From positions 1 to 42,634 of the forward strand of contig CACYSA010000022.1 of assembly GCA_902777015.1 (NCBI GenBank): a stretch of DNA of 42,634 nt, written 5' to 3'. Origin of the DNA: an uncultured Erysipelotrichaceae bacterium. GTDB lineage: Bacteria; Bacillota_I; Bacilli_A; RFN20; CAG-826. How positions within the stretch are numbered: the first letter of the stretch is position 1; each line of letters begins with the position of its first letter. Below are positions 13,841 through 21,589 of the stretch, piece by piece. Made by a program: the position numbers and the translations under genes. The notes beneath the pieces were generated by a model. That model was not told the DNA's origin. It searched no databases and saw only the letters and a program-made list of their open reading frames with translations.

Positions 13841-16800
13841 TTAAAGACCAAATTTCTTAATGCGTTCTAATCTCGCTTTAGCGTAGTTTTCACTCTTGGT
13901 TAAGAGTTCTTCAGCATTAGCTGGATTGACACGTGGAAGTTGAGAGAATCTTGTTTCAGTCATCACGAAGTCTCTGAACTTGCTGTAATCTGGATCTTTC
14001 ATATCGAGTGTTAAGGCTGGTTTTCCTTCAGCTTCATTACGTGGATCGTAACGGAAGATTGGGAAGTAACCACATTCGACTGCGAGTCTTTCTTGTCTCA
14101 TAGAGTTAGCAAGACCGCCTTTAATACCATGGTTAGCGCATGGAGCGTAGCAGATAACTAATGATGGACCATCATAGCTTTCAGCTTCTTTTAAGGCTTT
14201 AATAGCAGCGATTGGGTTAGCACCTAAGCTGATTTGTGCAACGTAGACATTGCCATAGCTCATAGCGATTAACGCTAAGTTCTTCTTCGCTGTTGTTTTA
14301 CCTGAAGCGGTAAATTTAGCGATAGAACCAGTTTGTGAAGATTTGGAAGATTGACCACCGGTATTGGAGTAGACTTCTGTATCTAAGACTAAGATGTTGA
14401 CATCTTCTTCATTAGCGATAACGTGATCTAAACCACCATAACCGATATCGTATGACCAACCATCACCACCGACGATCCAAACGGACTTATCAGCGAGGTC
14501 TCTTTCATAGGCAAGAACGGCTTTGACTTCTTCATCTTTGCTGGCTTTAACTAAAGCGGCTAATTCTGGAGCAATCTTTCTCATTGCTTGTCTATTCTTG
14601 ATATTGGCAAAGTATTCATCAATCTTAGCGGCTAATTCTGGTTCAACGCCTCTTTCTTTAGCAGCGCTTAAGATTTCAATAATAGCTTTAATCTTGGCGT
14701 TTGTGGCCACTCTCATACCATAACCGAATTCAGCGTTATCTTCGAATAAGGAGTTAGCCCAGGCAATACCTTGACCGTCTTTATCGGTGCAGAATGGAGT
14801 TAATGGAGTAGAACCACTATAGATGGAAGAACAACCTGTTGCGTTAGCAACGAGCATATCTTTACCAAATAATTGGGAAACTAATCTGTAATATGGTGTT
14901 TCACCACAGCCAGCGCAAGCGCCAGAGATTTCCATATATGGCATTAAGAAGCCAACACCTTTAACACTGTTTTGTAAGGCAGCTGGTAATCTATCAGCCT
15001 TATATGTGACGTGCTTATATAAGTAAGCAGCAGCATCTTCTTGAGCAAATTGTGATTTTGCTTCGACCATTTCAAGAGCGGTTTTACCGGTCTTGTTAGC
15101 CATACATTCACTAACACAGAGACCACAACCAACGCAGTTACGTGGGGAGACTTGGATACGGTATTTGAGACCTTGTAAGCCTGGGCCCATAGCGTTGATG
15201 GCTTCTTTAGCTAATTCTGGAGCGGCTTCGTATTCTTTTTCATCCATTAAGATTGGACGGATTGTCGCATGTGGGCAGACGAAGGCGCATTGGTTACATT
15301 GGATACATGCTTCTGGGTGCCATAATGGAACTCTATCAGCAATGGAACGTCTTTCATTGAATGTGATGTCGTTTCTCATTGTGCCATCTAATAATTCATA
15401 TTCCATGAATTTAGAGACTGGGAGATCATCACCACCGAGGTTGCCAATAACGGAGACATAATTATCGAAATAATCATCGCCGATTAATGTTCTTTCGGTC
15501 TTTGGTTCTAATTCTTTCCAAGAAGGATCAACTTTCACTTCTCTTAAACCTTCTGTACCAGCATCAATGGCTTTCCAGTTCATTTCGACGACGTCTTGGC
15601 CTTTCTTAGCATAGGACTTTTCGGCGAATTTCTTCATCCAGTGATTGGCATCATCATATGGCATGATGTCTTGGTTAAGATAGAAGAAGGAAGCTTGGAG
15701 AATGGTATTTGTATGTCTACCCATACCGATTTCACCAGCGATCTTGTTAGCGTCGATGACGTAGAATTTAGCGCCTTTTGTGGCTAATTGATATTTAACA
15801 CGGTTTGGCATCATCTTAATTAATGTTGCGTCATCCATGTCAGTATTTAATAAGAATGTGCCGCCTTGTTTTAAGTTCTTTAACATATCAAATTTGAAGA
15901 GATATGTATCTAAGGAACAAGAAATGAAGTCAGCGTTTTGCACATAGTATGTGGAGTGGATTGGGGATTTACCGAATCTTAAGTGAGAACGGGTAACACC
16001 ACCAGCTTTACGGCTATCATAAGCGAAGTAAGCTTGAGCGTATTGACCTGTGGCATCACCGATAATCTTAATAGAAGATTTATTCGCGGAAACGGTACCA
16101 TCAGAGCCTAAACCATAGAATAAGCAAGATGTGTAATCACCTTTAACATGGTAGTTGTTATCAACTGGGATGCTTAAGTTAGTGACATCATCGTTAATAG
16201 AAACGGTGAAACCATTCCAACGATTGTCCGCTTTTAAGAAGTCGAAGACAGCCTTCATATCTTTTGGTTGAGTATCTTTTGAAGATAAACCATAACGGCC
16301 ACCTAAAACTTCAATATCTAAACCAGCAGCGTTGAAGACAGCGACGACATCTTCATATAAAGGTTCGCCAGAAGCACCAGCTTCTTTTGTTCTATCTAAA
16401 ACGGCAACGTGTTTAACACTCTTTGGTAAGACTGCTAATAAGTGTTTAGCAGAGAATGGACGATAGAGATGGACTTTGATAAGACCAAGCTTTTCGCCTT
16501 TAGCATTTAAGTCATCGATAACTTCGGTGATGGTTTCTGTAACGGAACCCATAGCGATGATGACTCTATCAGCGTTCTTATCACCATAATATGTGAATGG
16601 AGCGTATGGACGACCTGTAAGTCTTGTGGCTTCTTTGAAGTATTTTTCAGCGACTTCAATGACTTCTTCCACTTTCTTGTTTTGAGCTTCTCTACCTTGG
16701 AAGTAGATATCGTCGTTTTCCGCACCACCACGTGTGACTGGGTGTGTATGTGGGTTCAAAGCACGAGCTCTGAATTTTTCCACTTTATCCATTGGAAGTA

Positions 16801-17389
16801 ATTTCTTCCATTCGTTGTCATCAATGAATTCAACGTTTTGAATTTCGTGAGAAGTTCTGAAACCGTCGAAGAAGTGACAAACTGGATATTCAGCATCGAT
16901 AGCAGTTAAGTGGGCAACGTTTGTTAAATCAGCGATTTCTTGAACACTGTGTGAGCAGATCATCGCGATGCCTGTTTGACGAATAGCGTAGATATCTTGG
17001 TGGTCACCAAAGATTGATAAGCTACGTGTCGCTAAGCTACGAGCGGAAACGTGTAAAACAGCTGGTAATAATTCACCAACCCATTTGTAAATATTTGGAA
17101 TCATTAATAACAAGCCTTGAGAAGCAGTATAAGTAGCCGCTAAACCACCGGCTTGTAAGACACCGTGAACTGCACCAGAAGCACCAGCTTCAGATTGCAT
17201 TTCGCTTACTTTGACAACTGAGCCAAAGAAGTTTTTACGGTTTTGGGAAGCATAGACATCAATATTCTCCGCCATTGGTGAGGATGGAGTAATTGGGTAG
17301 ATGCCTGCGACTTCGATGTAATTATAAGAACCTAATGCAGCTGCGGTATTACCATCGACAGATAGCATAGTCTTTTTAATTTCGGACAT
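13841..17389 (-). CDS. nifJ: Pyruvate:ferredoxin (flavodoxin) oxidoreductase, single-chain
   Basis: An 1182-residue cytoplasmic enzyme converting pyruvate and CoA to acetyl-CoA, CO2 and reduced ferredoxin or flavodoxin; a marker of anaerobic metabolism. Domains in order: pyrimidine-binding domain I (starting MLSVDGNTAAALGSYNY, GIYPITPSSPMAE), domain II-III (GRYGLSSKD), two [4Fe-4S] ferredoxin motifs CIQCNQCAFVCPH (~693) and CVGCGLCVSEC (~756), and the TPP domain with CAGCGETPYYR (~826), GGDGWSYDIGYGGLDHV (~976) and the late cluster-ligand Cys in CAPCANHGIKGG (~1083). Length is the norm. AGGAGGG lies 7 bases before the ATG. It has its own promoter and terminator. Confidence 0.98.
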   Translation of the reverse strand: MSEIKKTMLSVDGNTAAALGSYNYIEVAGIYPITPSSPMAENIDVYASQNRKNFFGSVVKVSEMQSEAGASGAVHGVLQAGGLAATYTASQGLLLMIPNIYKWVGELLPAVLHVSARSLATRSLSIFGDHQDIYAIRQTGIAMICSHSVQEIADLTNVAHLTAIDAEYPVCHFFDGFRTSHEIQNVEFIDDNEWKKLLPMDKVEKFRARALNPHTHPVTRGGAENDDIYFQGREAQNKKVEEVIEVAEKYFKEATRLTGRPYAPFTYYGDKNADRVIIAMGSVTETITEVIDDLNAKGEKLGLIKVHLYRPFSAKHLLAVLPKSVKHVAVLDRTKEAGASGEPLYEDVVAVFNAAGLDIEVLGGRYGLSSKDTQPKDMKAVFDFLKADNRWNGFTVSINDDVTNLSIPVDNNYHVKGDYTSCLFYGLGSDGTVSANKSSIKIIGDATGQYAQAYFAYDSRKAGGVTRSHLRFGKSPIHSTYYVQNADFISCSLDTYLFKFDMLKNLKQGGTFLLNTDMDDATLIKMMPNRVKYQLATKGAKFYVIDANKIAGEIGMGRHTNTILQASFFYLNQDIMPYDDANHWMKKFAEKSYAKKGQDVVEMNWKAIDAGTEGLREVKVDPSWKELEPKTERTLIGDDYFDNYVSVIGNLGGDDLPVSKFMEYELLDGTMRNDITFNERRSIADRVPLWHPEACIQCNQCAFVCPHATIRPILMDEKEYEAAPELAKEAINAMGPGLQGLKYRIQVSPRNCVGCGLCVSECMANKTGKTALEMVEAKSQFAQEDAAAYLYKHVTYKADRLPAALQNSVKGVGFLMPYMEISGACAGCGETPYYRLVSQLFGKDMLVANATGCSSIYSGSTPLTPFCTDKDGQGIAWANSLFEDNAEFGYGMRVATNAKIKAIIEILSAAKERGVEPELAAKIDEYFANIKNRQAMRKIAPELAALVKASKDEEVKAVLAYERDLADKSVWIVGGDGWSYDIGYGGLDHVIANEEDVNILVLDTEVYSNTGGQSSKSSQTGSIAKFTASGKTTAKKNLALIAMSYGNVYVAQISLGANPIAAIKALKEAESYDGPSLVICYAPCANHGIKGGLANSMRQERLAVECGYFPIFRYDPRNEAEGKPALTLDMKDPDYSKFRDFVMTETRFSQLPRVNPANAEELLTKSENYAKARLERIKKFGL

Positions 17390-17417
17390 GTAAAATCCCT
17401 CCTAAATAACCGATAAT

Positions 17418-17446
17418 ATTATACGAGCATGTATGCGCGTTTACAA
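17418..17446 (-). promoter_or_regulatory. nifJ promoter with imperfect spacer palindrome
   Basis: Minus strand TTGTAA (17441-17446), 17-base spacer, consensus -10 TATAAT (17418-17423). The spacer contains ACG-c-GCAT-AC-ATGC-t-CGT, an inverted repeat with one mismatch pair. Confidence 0.8.
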
Positions 17447-17480
17447 GAAAACAAATGACTATTTGAGCAATCAAAAAAAC

Positions 17481-17684
17481 TTAGTCAAATTTAATAGTTC
17501 TTTTATTTTTGACACAGTCTAGTAAATAGAGATTAATAAGGTTTTGATAAGGGATGCCAGTTTCTTCTGCCAATCTCTTAAAATAATCCAAAACCTCTTC
17601 GCTCAATTTGATTGTAATTTGTTTTTTTAGTTTATTGATGTAAGGATTCTTTTCAGCGTTTTTAAAGTTGTATTCTTTTTTCAT
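17481..17684 (-). CDS. Orphan CopG/BrnA-like ribbon-helix-helix protein
   Basis: A 67-residue protein whose centre is a ribbon-helix-helix: KKQITIKLSEEVLDYFKRLAEETGIPYQNLINLYLLDCV. This is the pattern of BrnA/CopG antitoxins (Q.TI.L.E...DYFK..A...G.PYQ.LIN.YL). No BrnT-like toxin is adjacent, so it is a solitary regulator or leftover antitoxin. AGGTG lies 8 bases before the ATG. It follows a 47-residue gene by 43 bases on the same strand. Confidence 0.7.
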   Translation of the reverse strand: MKKEYNFKNAEKNPYINKLKKQITIKLSEEVLDYFKRLAEETGIPYQNLINLYLLDCVKNKRTIKFD

Positions 17685-17727
17685 AGTTCGTTCACCTAAC
17701 TATAATTCTACCATAATTACGTTATAA

Positions 17728-17871
17728 TTATTTTTTTCTTTTTCTCAAGTGTTTTGAGTGTCTGACTTTGCGTGGTGAATACCTTTTACCATCACTATCG
17801 GTAGCGCTAACAGGGAAGCCGTTTCTAAAATATATTCTGATAGTGACCTTTTCTTCATCGTTTTTAGACAT
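17728..17871 (-). CDS. Basic 47-residue microprotein
   Basis: A short gene, MSKNDEEKVTIRIYFRNGF..., with a beta-like N-terminal half and a strongly basic C-terminus (KRYSPRKVRHSKHLRKRKK). No family recognised; the charge suggests nucleic-acid or ribosome contact (inference). It is supported by a full AGGAGG 7 bases before the ATG. That ribosome site forms one arm of a hairpin (17877-17903), so translation may be conditional. It lies between the Rex-like gene and the CopG-like gene on the same strand. Confidence 0.65.
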   Translation of the reverse strand: MSKNDEEKVTIRIYFRNGFPVSATDSDGKRYSPRKVRHSKHLRKRKK

Positions 17872-17876
17872 AAAAA

Positions 17877-17903
17877 TACCTCCTATATTGTTAGTAGGAG
17901 GCA
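17877..17903 (-). promoter_or_regulatory. Hairpin sequestering the ribosome site of the 47-residue gene (or terminator)
   Basis: Minus-strand TGCCTCCTA pairs with TAGGAGGTA across a 9-base loop (9 pairs, one G-T). The 3' arm contains the AGGAGG of the downstream gene and is followed by TTTTT. It can be read as a terminator of the Rex-like gene or as a translational switch such as an RNA thermometer. Confidence 0.6.
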
Positions 17904-17927
17904 AATCTTATTTTTGTCCGAAAAAAG

Positions 17928-18350
17928 TTATTTTTTCTTCTTTAATGACGCTAGTTCGTCATTGACTAAACGCTTGAGCACTCTTAAATCTTTTTCGTTT
18001 AAGACAATTGTGCGGTCAACCATTCCCGCGAATGTCATACGCTTATAAACAAAGTCGGCGACTGATTCATATTCCACCACATCTCTTTTTGTGGCCATGA
18101 CTTTAGGGGCATTATTTGATTTCTTCTCTTCTTCTTGTTGGATATATTCCTTAATTTGAGGAATAAGCACTAATAAATCATAAGAAGGATCCATATTAAT
18201 CATCGGATCAAAATATGAAAGATTTTCATTGATGACTTCCGGATAAACACCAACGAGACGAGATAGCCTTTCAGATGTCATATATTTGACTTTATTTTTT
18301 GTCATCAAATGTAAATATTTTTTTAAAACAGAAATACTTGGTCCTTTCAT
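17928..18350 (-). CDS. Winged-helix protein resembling the Rex N-terminal domain, without NAD domain
   Basis: A 140-residue protein. Residues 5-65 resemble the DNA-binding part of the redox repressor Rex: LKKYLHLMTKNKVKYMTSERLSRLVGVYPEVINENLSYFDP, comparable to YLr.L......ISSeeLa..lgv.....RkDLsyFG. The basic residues of the Rex recognition helix (R-K/R-D) are replaced by NEN, and there is no Rossmann NAD-binding domain. The C-terminal half has DVVEYESVADFVYKRM and ends in four Lys. It may be a regulator with a different sensor, or an unrelated winged helix. AGAAGG lies about 9 bases before the ATG. Confidence in the gene is high, in the family low. Confidence 0.5.
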   Translation of the reverse strand: MKGPSISVLKKYLHLMTKNKVKYMTSERLSRLVGVYPEVINENLSYFDPMINMDPSYDLLVLIPQIKEYIQQEEEKKSNNAPKVMATKRDVVEYESVADFVYKRMTFAGMVDRTIVLNEKDLRVLKRLVNDELASLKKKK

Positions 18351-18414
18351 AGTAATGTACCTTCTTTATAAAAATATTTTAAAACAATCTAGATTCTTTC
18401 TCAACTATATGAAA

Positions 18415-18430
18415 AAGGCCATAAGGCCTT
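18415..18430 (-). terminator. Terminator of the sigma/anti-sigma operon
   Basis: Minus-strand AAGGCC-TTAT-GGCCTT followed by TTTTC. Confidence 0.8.
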
Positions 18431-18435
18431 AATCA

Positions 18436-20814
18436 CTATGCTTGCTTATAATATTGCGTGTCGTTATAGCTAAATTGATATTTATCATCGATTTTTTGAA
18501 TATTGATTTGATAGACAATACGACCACCATTATCCGCCATTTCAAGGCAGTCAATGATGACATTATCTTCACTATTAGAGGATATTACACCATTAATATA
18601 TTTGACTTGATCGATACCATCTTTATCAAGAAAATGTCTACCTAATAACGCACTACTATGGATATCAATTGTTTGTTTACCATCAGCGCTTTTATATGTA
18701 CCTACAAATGGCATATCTTTCCAGATTGTGTAATTTGGGAATAACCATCCTTCACCTAAATTAACAGCGATTGAAGAAACAGAGAATCTGATTTCTTTAA
18801 CGCCTAAATCTTCAAAGTGAACTTGCGCTTTGATGTATGATTCATCAGCGTCACGGTAGATAGGATTGCCGTTATTATCATAGATTTGATTACCATTTTT
18901 ATCAGTGGCAGGTATTGGATATTTTCTCACCACTACTTCGGTAAAGCCAACCCAACCAACACGAGTTACCACACCATCTTCAACACGGATTAAATAATGA
19001 TGGTGATCGGTTCTACTTAATCTATCAGCGCCGAAATTATCAGTGAACTGCCAATAGGAATCATATGTGCCATATTTATATGAATATTCATCTAAATATC
19101 TCTTTTTGATTTCACCAATCGCTGTAACATCGTCTAACACTGGATCATTTTCATATGGGAATTCAATGTTATTAACGTAATATGAAGCCACACTAATTGT
19201 GGTGATTTCACTATTTTCAACGAATGATTTATTTAAGCTTTCACCTAATTCATAAACGATATAGTGGATATCGTTACCTTCTAGGCTCTTTAATGAGCAA
19301 ATAGCTTGTGTGTTTTCATCGAATTTAATGTATTCAGTTGTGCGTAAACCATAATATTCATCAAGTAAATATAATTTACCATCGACCTTATCATATGAAT
19401 AAACATAACCTTTATTTCTGATGATAACTTCATCTTCTTTTTCATTAACTGTATAAGCGGAAGAATTGCTGAATGAATAATCACCAAAGGCTTCTTTATT
19501 AATAGAGAAGGCTATTTCGTTATTGTTGGATGGATCATACCAACTGCCATAATAACCGGTATCATGAACTTCATCTTGGATATGACCAACATAAATATAT
19601 GTATCTCCATCAAGGTGTGTTAAAGCGTTGACTGGTTTAGTCATAGAGTTATCGAAATAAACACCACCATAATGGAATTTAAAATAGTCGATTTGTTTAT
19701 TGCTAATATATCCGTTTTTAGCGACGAATTTATAATTAGTCCAACTATCATGAACGTTTCTAACAGTAAATGTCACATCTCTTTCACTCATTAAGAAACA
19801 TTTTCTTTCTCTATCAGTATGAGAACTATAGACAATCATGTCTCTAGTTTGAGGGACATATCTTAAAACTTGACTACTACCATTATCGACAATATCATCG
19901 CTTTCAATAATCACTTGTCCATCTTTAACTGTAGTTTTATAGTGACCAGTAATATGGATACTTGAATATTCTGGTTTAATCTTTCCGTTGATGTTAAAAG
20001 CGCGAATGATTGGTGAACCAACTTTAATATAGTTCAATTCATAGGCATAATTGCCTTGTAAGGCGATTTCTTCTAATGGTTTAACATCAATCTCATAATT
20101 AGCCTTAATGGCCTTATTCGTCGATAAATGGACCGATAATTGGCATTTACCAGGTTGAGTGGAATCGAATAATGAATCATCAATGCTAATTTCAGTTGGT
20201 AAAGCATGTACTTCTTTACCTGATTTCATCACCTTGATGACTTCAACGTCTTCATTCATGACGTTTTCACCAACGTAATATGTATCTCTAAAGTTATTAA
20301 TCTTAATATAATCAATTATTTCATCGTTAACCAAGACGTTATAACTAATATAAGCATTCTTATCGCTTTTAAGGTGACAGTTAATTGTGTAATTGCCCAC
20401 TGTACCTTTTTTGAATTCAGAATAATCTAATTCAACAAGACTATTGTTAATATCAATAGCTTTTCCATCAGCGTTCTTTTTAGTTAAAGTACCACCGAAA
20501 ACGAAAGAAGCATTACTTTCGAATTCTCTTAAAATTTCATTTTCGTTATCAAGACGCATCGCATTTTCTACGACTGGTCTTAACACCATTTTGTTTTTGT
20601 TATCTTTATTATTAACGAGGATTAATGTTAACACTAATCCACCGGCCAAAACGAGGGAAGCGCACGCGCTCAAGGCAGGAACTAAAATACGCTTTTTCGA
20701 AGGTTTTGGTTGATTGTTGCTTTTAAGGGAATTGTTTTTCATGAAGGAAGGATCGACAATCATCTTGTCGAACATTCGTTTTGCTCTCACTTTTAATCGC
20801 TTCTCAAACAACAT
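18436..20814 (-). CDS. Single-pass membrane protein with giant ectodomain, probable anti-sigma partner
   Basis: A 792-residue protein with a basic cytoplasmic N-terminus of ~42 residues (MLFEKRLKVRAKRMFDKM...), one membrane helix at ~43-67 (ILVPALSACASLVLAGGLVLTLILV) and an outside part of ~725 residues. The early ectodomain includes bacterial Ig-like (Big_3-type) units, for example YYVGENVMNEDVEVIKVMKSGKEV...FDSTQPGKCQLSVHL at about 175-225; the rest is beta-rich and rich in Tyr/Asp. The gene overlaps the ECF sigma gene by 11 bases, with AGAAAGGAG 7 bases upstream. That coupling, and the topology, are those of anti-sigma/receptor proteins, although no standard anti-sigma motif (for example the zinc HxxxCxxC) is visible. 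It might sense a surface ligand. Confidence 0.7.
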   Translation of the reverse strand: MLFEKRLKVRAKRMFDKMIVDPSFMKNNSLKSNNQPKPSKKRILVPALSACASLVLAGGLVLTLILVNNKDNKNKMVLRPVVENAMRLDNENEILREFESNASFVFGGTLTKKNADGKAIDINNSLVELDYSEFKKGTVGNYTINCHLKSDKNAYISYNVLVNDEIIDYIKINNFRDTYYVGENVMNEDVEVIKVMKSGKEVHALPTEISIDDSLFDSTQPGKCQLSVHLSTNKAIKANYEIDVKPLEEIALQGNYAYELNYIKVGSPIIRAFNINGKIKPEYSSIHITGHYKTTVKDGQVIIESDDIVDNGSSQVLRYVPQTRDMIVYSSHTDRERKCFLMSERDVTFTVRNVHDSWTNYKFVAKNGYISNKQIDYFKFHYGGVYFDNSMTKPVNALTHLDGDTYIYVGHIQDEVHDTGYYGSWYDPSNNNEIAFSINKEAFGDYSFSNSSAYTVNEKEDEVIIRNKGYVYSYDKVDGKLYLLDEYYGLRTTEYIKFDENTQAICSLKSLEGNDIHYIVYELGESLNKSFVENSEITTISVASYYVNNIEFPYENDPVLDDVTAIGEIKKRYLDEYSYKYGTYDSYWQFTDNFGADRLSRTDHHHYLIRVEDGVVTRVGWVGFTEVVVRKYPIPATDKNGNQIYDNNGNPIYRDADESYIKAQVHFEDLGVKEIRFSVSSIAVNLGEGWLFPNYTIWKDMPFVGTYKSADGKQTIDIHSSALLGRHFLDKDGIDQVKYINGVISSNSEDNVIIDCLEMADNGGRIVYQINIQKIDDKYQFSYNDTQYYKQA

Positions 20815-21307
20815 ATCTTAGCTCCTTTCTTAGTTTTGCCTTGGCTTGCTTATAAATAAGCCTTGCGCTTGAAGACGGAATACCTGTCTCTCTAGTAATT
20901 TCCTCCCATGTCATCTCAAATATGACTTTGTAGTACACTACTATAACTTCCTTATTAGTTAGTAGCGGCTCCAGTAAATTTAATACATCGTTGCTTTTAT
21001 CAGCGCTACCATACATCTCGTCTATCAAATCCGTTGGTACCGAGCGGTACTCTTTTTTCATGAAGTTGATAGCTTCGTTTTTAGCAGTAGTACAGATGAA
21101 TTGTTTCAAGCTCTTGGCGTTTTCAATCGATTGACGATTTTCAAGAACTCTCAAAAAGGTATTAGATAGAACGTCATTGCAGTCATCGGCATTGCTAATA
21201 TAAGTAGCAATAACGAAGTAAGCAAGATTTCTAAACTCTTCGTATACCTCTTGGGTGGCTAGCTCATCACCGTGAATAAAATTGGTGAAAGTTTTACTGG
21301 AGATCAT
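20804..21307 (-). CDS. ECF-family RNA polymerase sigma factor
   Basis: A 167-residue sigma-70 family protein of extracytoplasmic-function type. Sigma region 2 is residues ~10-80 (YEEFRNLAYFVIATYISNADDCNDVLSNTFLRVLENR...FICTTAKNEAINFMKKE) and region 4 residues ~105-165 (EPLLTNKEVIVVYYKVIFEMTWEEITRETGIPSSSARLIYKQAKAKLRKEL), with a short linker and no regions 1 or 3. It is coupled by an 11-base overlap to the large membrane protein downstream. GAGGG lies upstream of the ATG. The operon starts after the tRNA-Lys terminator at 21382-21402, so its promoter lies in 21308-21380; no clear housekeeping box is visible there, consistent with autoregulation. Confidence 0.88.
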   Translation of the reverse strand: MISSKTFTNFIHGDELATQEVYEEFRNLAYFVIATYISNADDCNDVLSNTFLRVLENRQSIENAKSLKQFICTTAKNEAINFMKKEYRSVPTDLIDEMYGSADKSNDVLNLLEPLLTNKEVIVVYYKVIFEMTWEEITRETGIPSSSARLIYKQAKAKLRKELRYVV

Positions 21308-21381
21308 TTCCGTCCCTCTTATTAGACAATTTCACTATTAAAAAGTGCTAAAGATTTTATAAAAATATTTTTACACAAAAA

Positions 21382-21402
21382 AACCATCTTTTAAAGATGG
21401 TT
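21382..21402 (-). terminator. Terminator downstream of tRNA-Lys
   Basis: AACCATCTT-TTA-AAGATGGTT (forward), perfect 9-bp stem, followed on the minus strand by seven T. Confidence 0.88.
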
Positions 21403-21414
21403 AATTTTTTAATT

Positions 21415-21490
21415 TGGTACACTCTCAGGGATTCGAACCCTGGACCCCGAGATTAAGAGTCACGTGCTCTGCCAGCTGAGCTAAGAGTGC
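21415..21490 (-). tRNA. tRNA-Lys(CTT)
   Basis: 76 bases with encoded CCA. Acceptor GCACTCT/AGAGTGT (first pair G-T), D arm GCTC/GAGC, anticodon loop CTCTTAA (CTT), T arm CAGGG-TTCGAAT-CCCTG. The anticodon stem CGTGA/TCTCG has a central U-U mismatch (positions 29 and 41), where CGTGA/TCACG would be expected. Otherwise canonical. Confidence 0.93.
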
Positions 21491-21536
21491 ATCGCTAGAT
21501 AATCATTCTTTATATTTAATATAAGGATATAGAAAA

Positions 21537-21563
21537 AGCCCCTCATATGAGGTATGAGAGGCT
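21537..21563 (-). terminator. Terminator of the 828-residue lipoprotein gene
   Basis: Minus-strand AGCCTCTCAT pairs with ATGAGGGGCT (10 pairs, one T-G) around a 7-base loop, followed by TTTTTC. Confidence 0.85.
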
Positions 21564-21589
21564 TGGTTTTAGTATTTTAAGCTTTAAAA

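Noticed and set aside
13841..17389. Several open frames antisense or out of frame within nifJ
   Set aside because: They lie entirely inside a full-length conserved gene, lack ribosome sites and have no recognisable domains.
17390..17460. Rex operator in front of nifJ or gap
   Set aside because: No TTGTGA...TCACAA-like sequence is present in either promoter.
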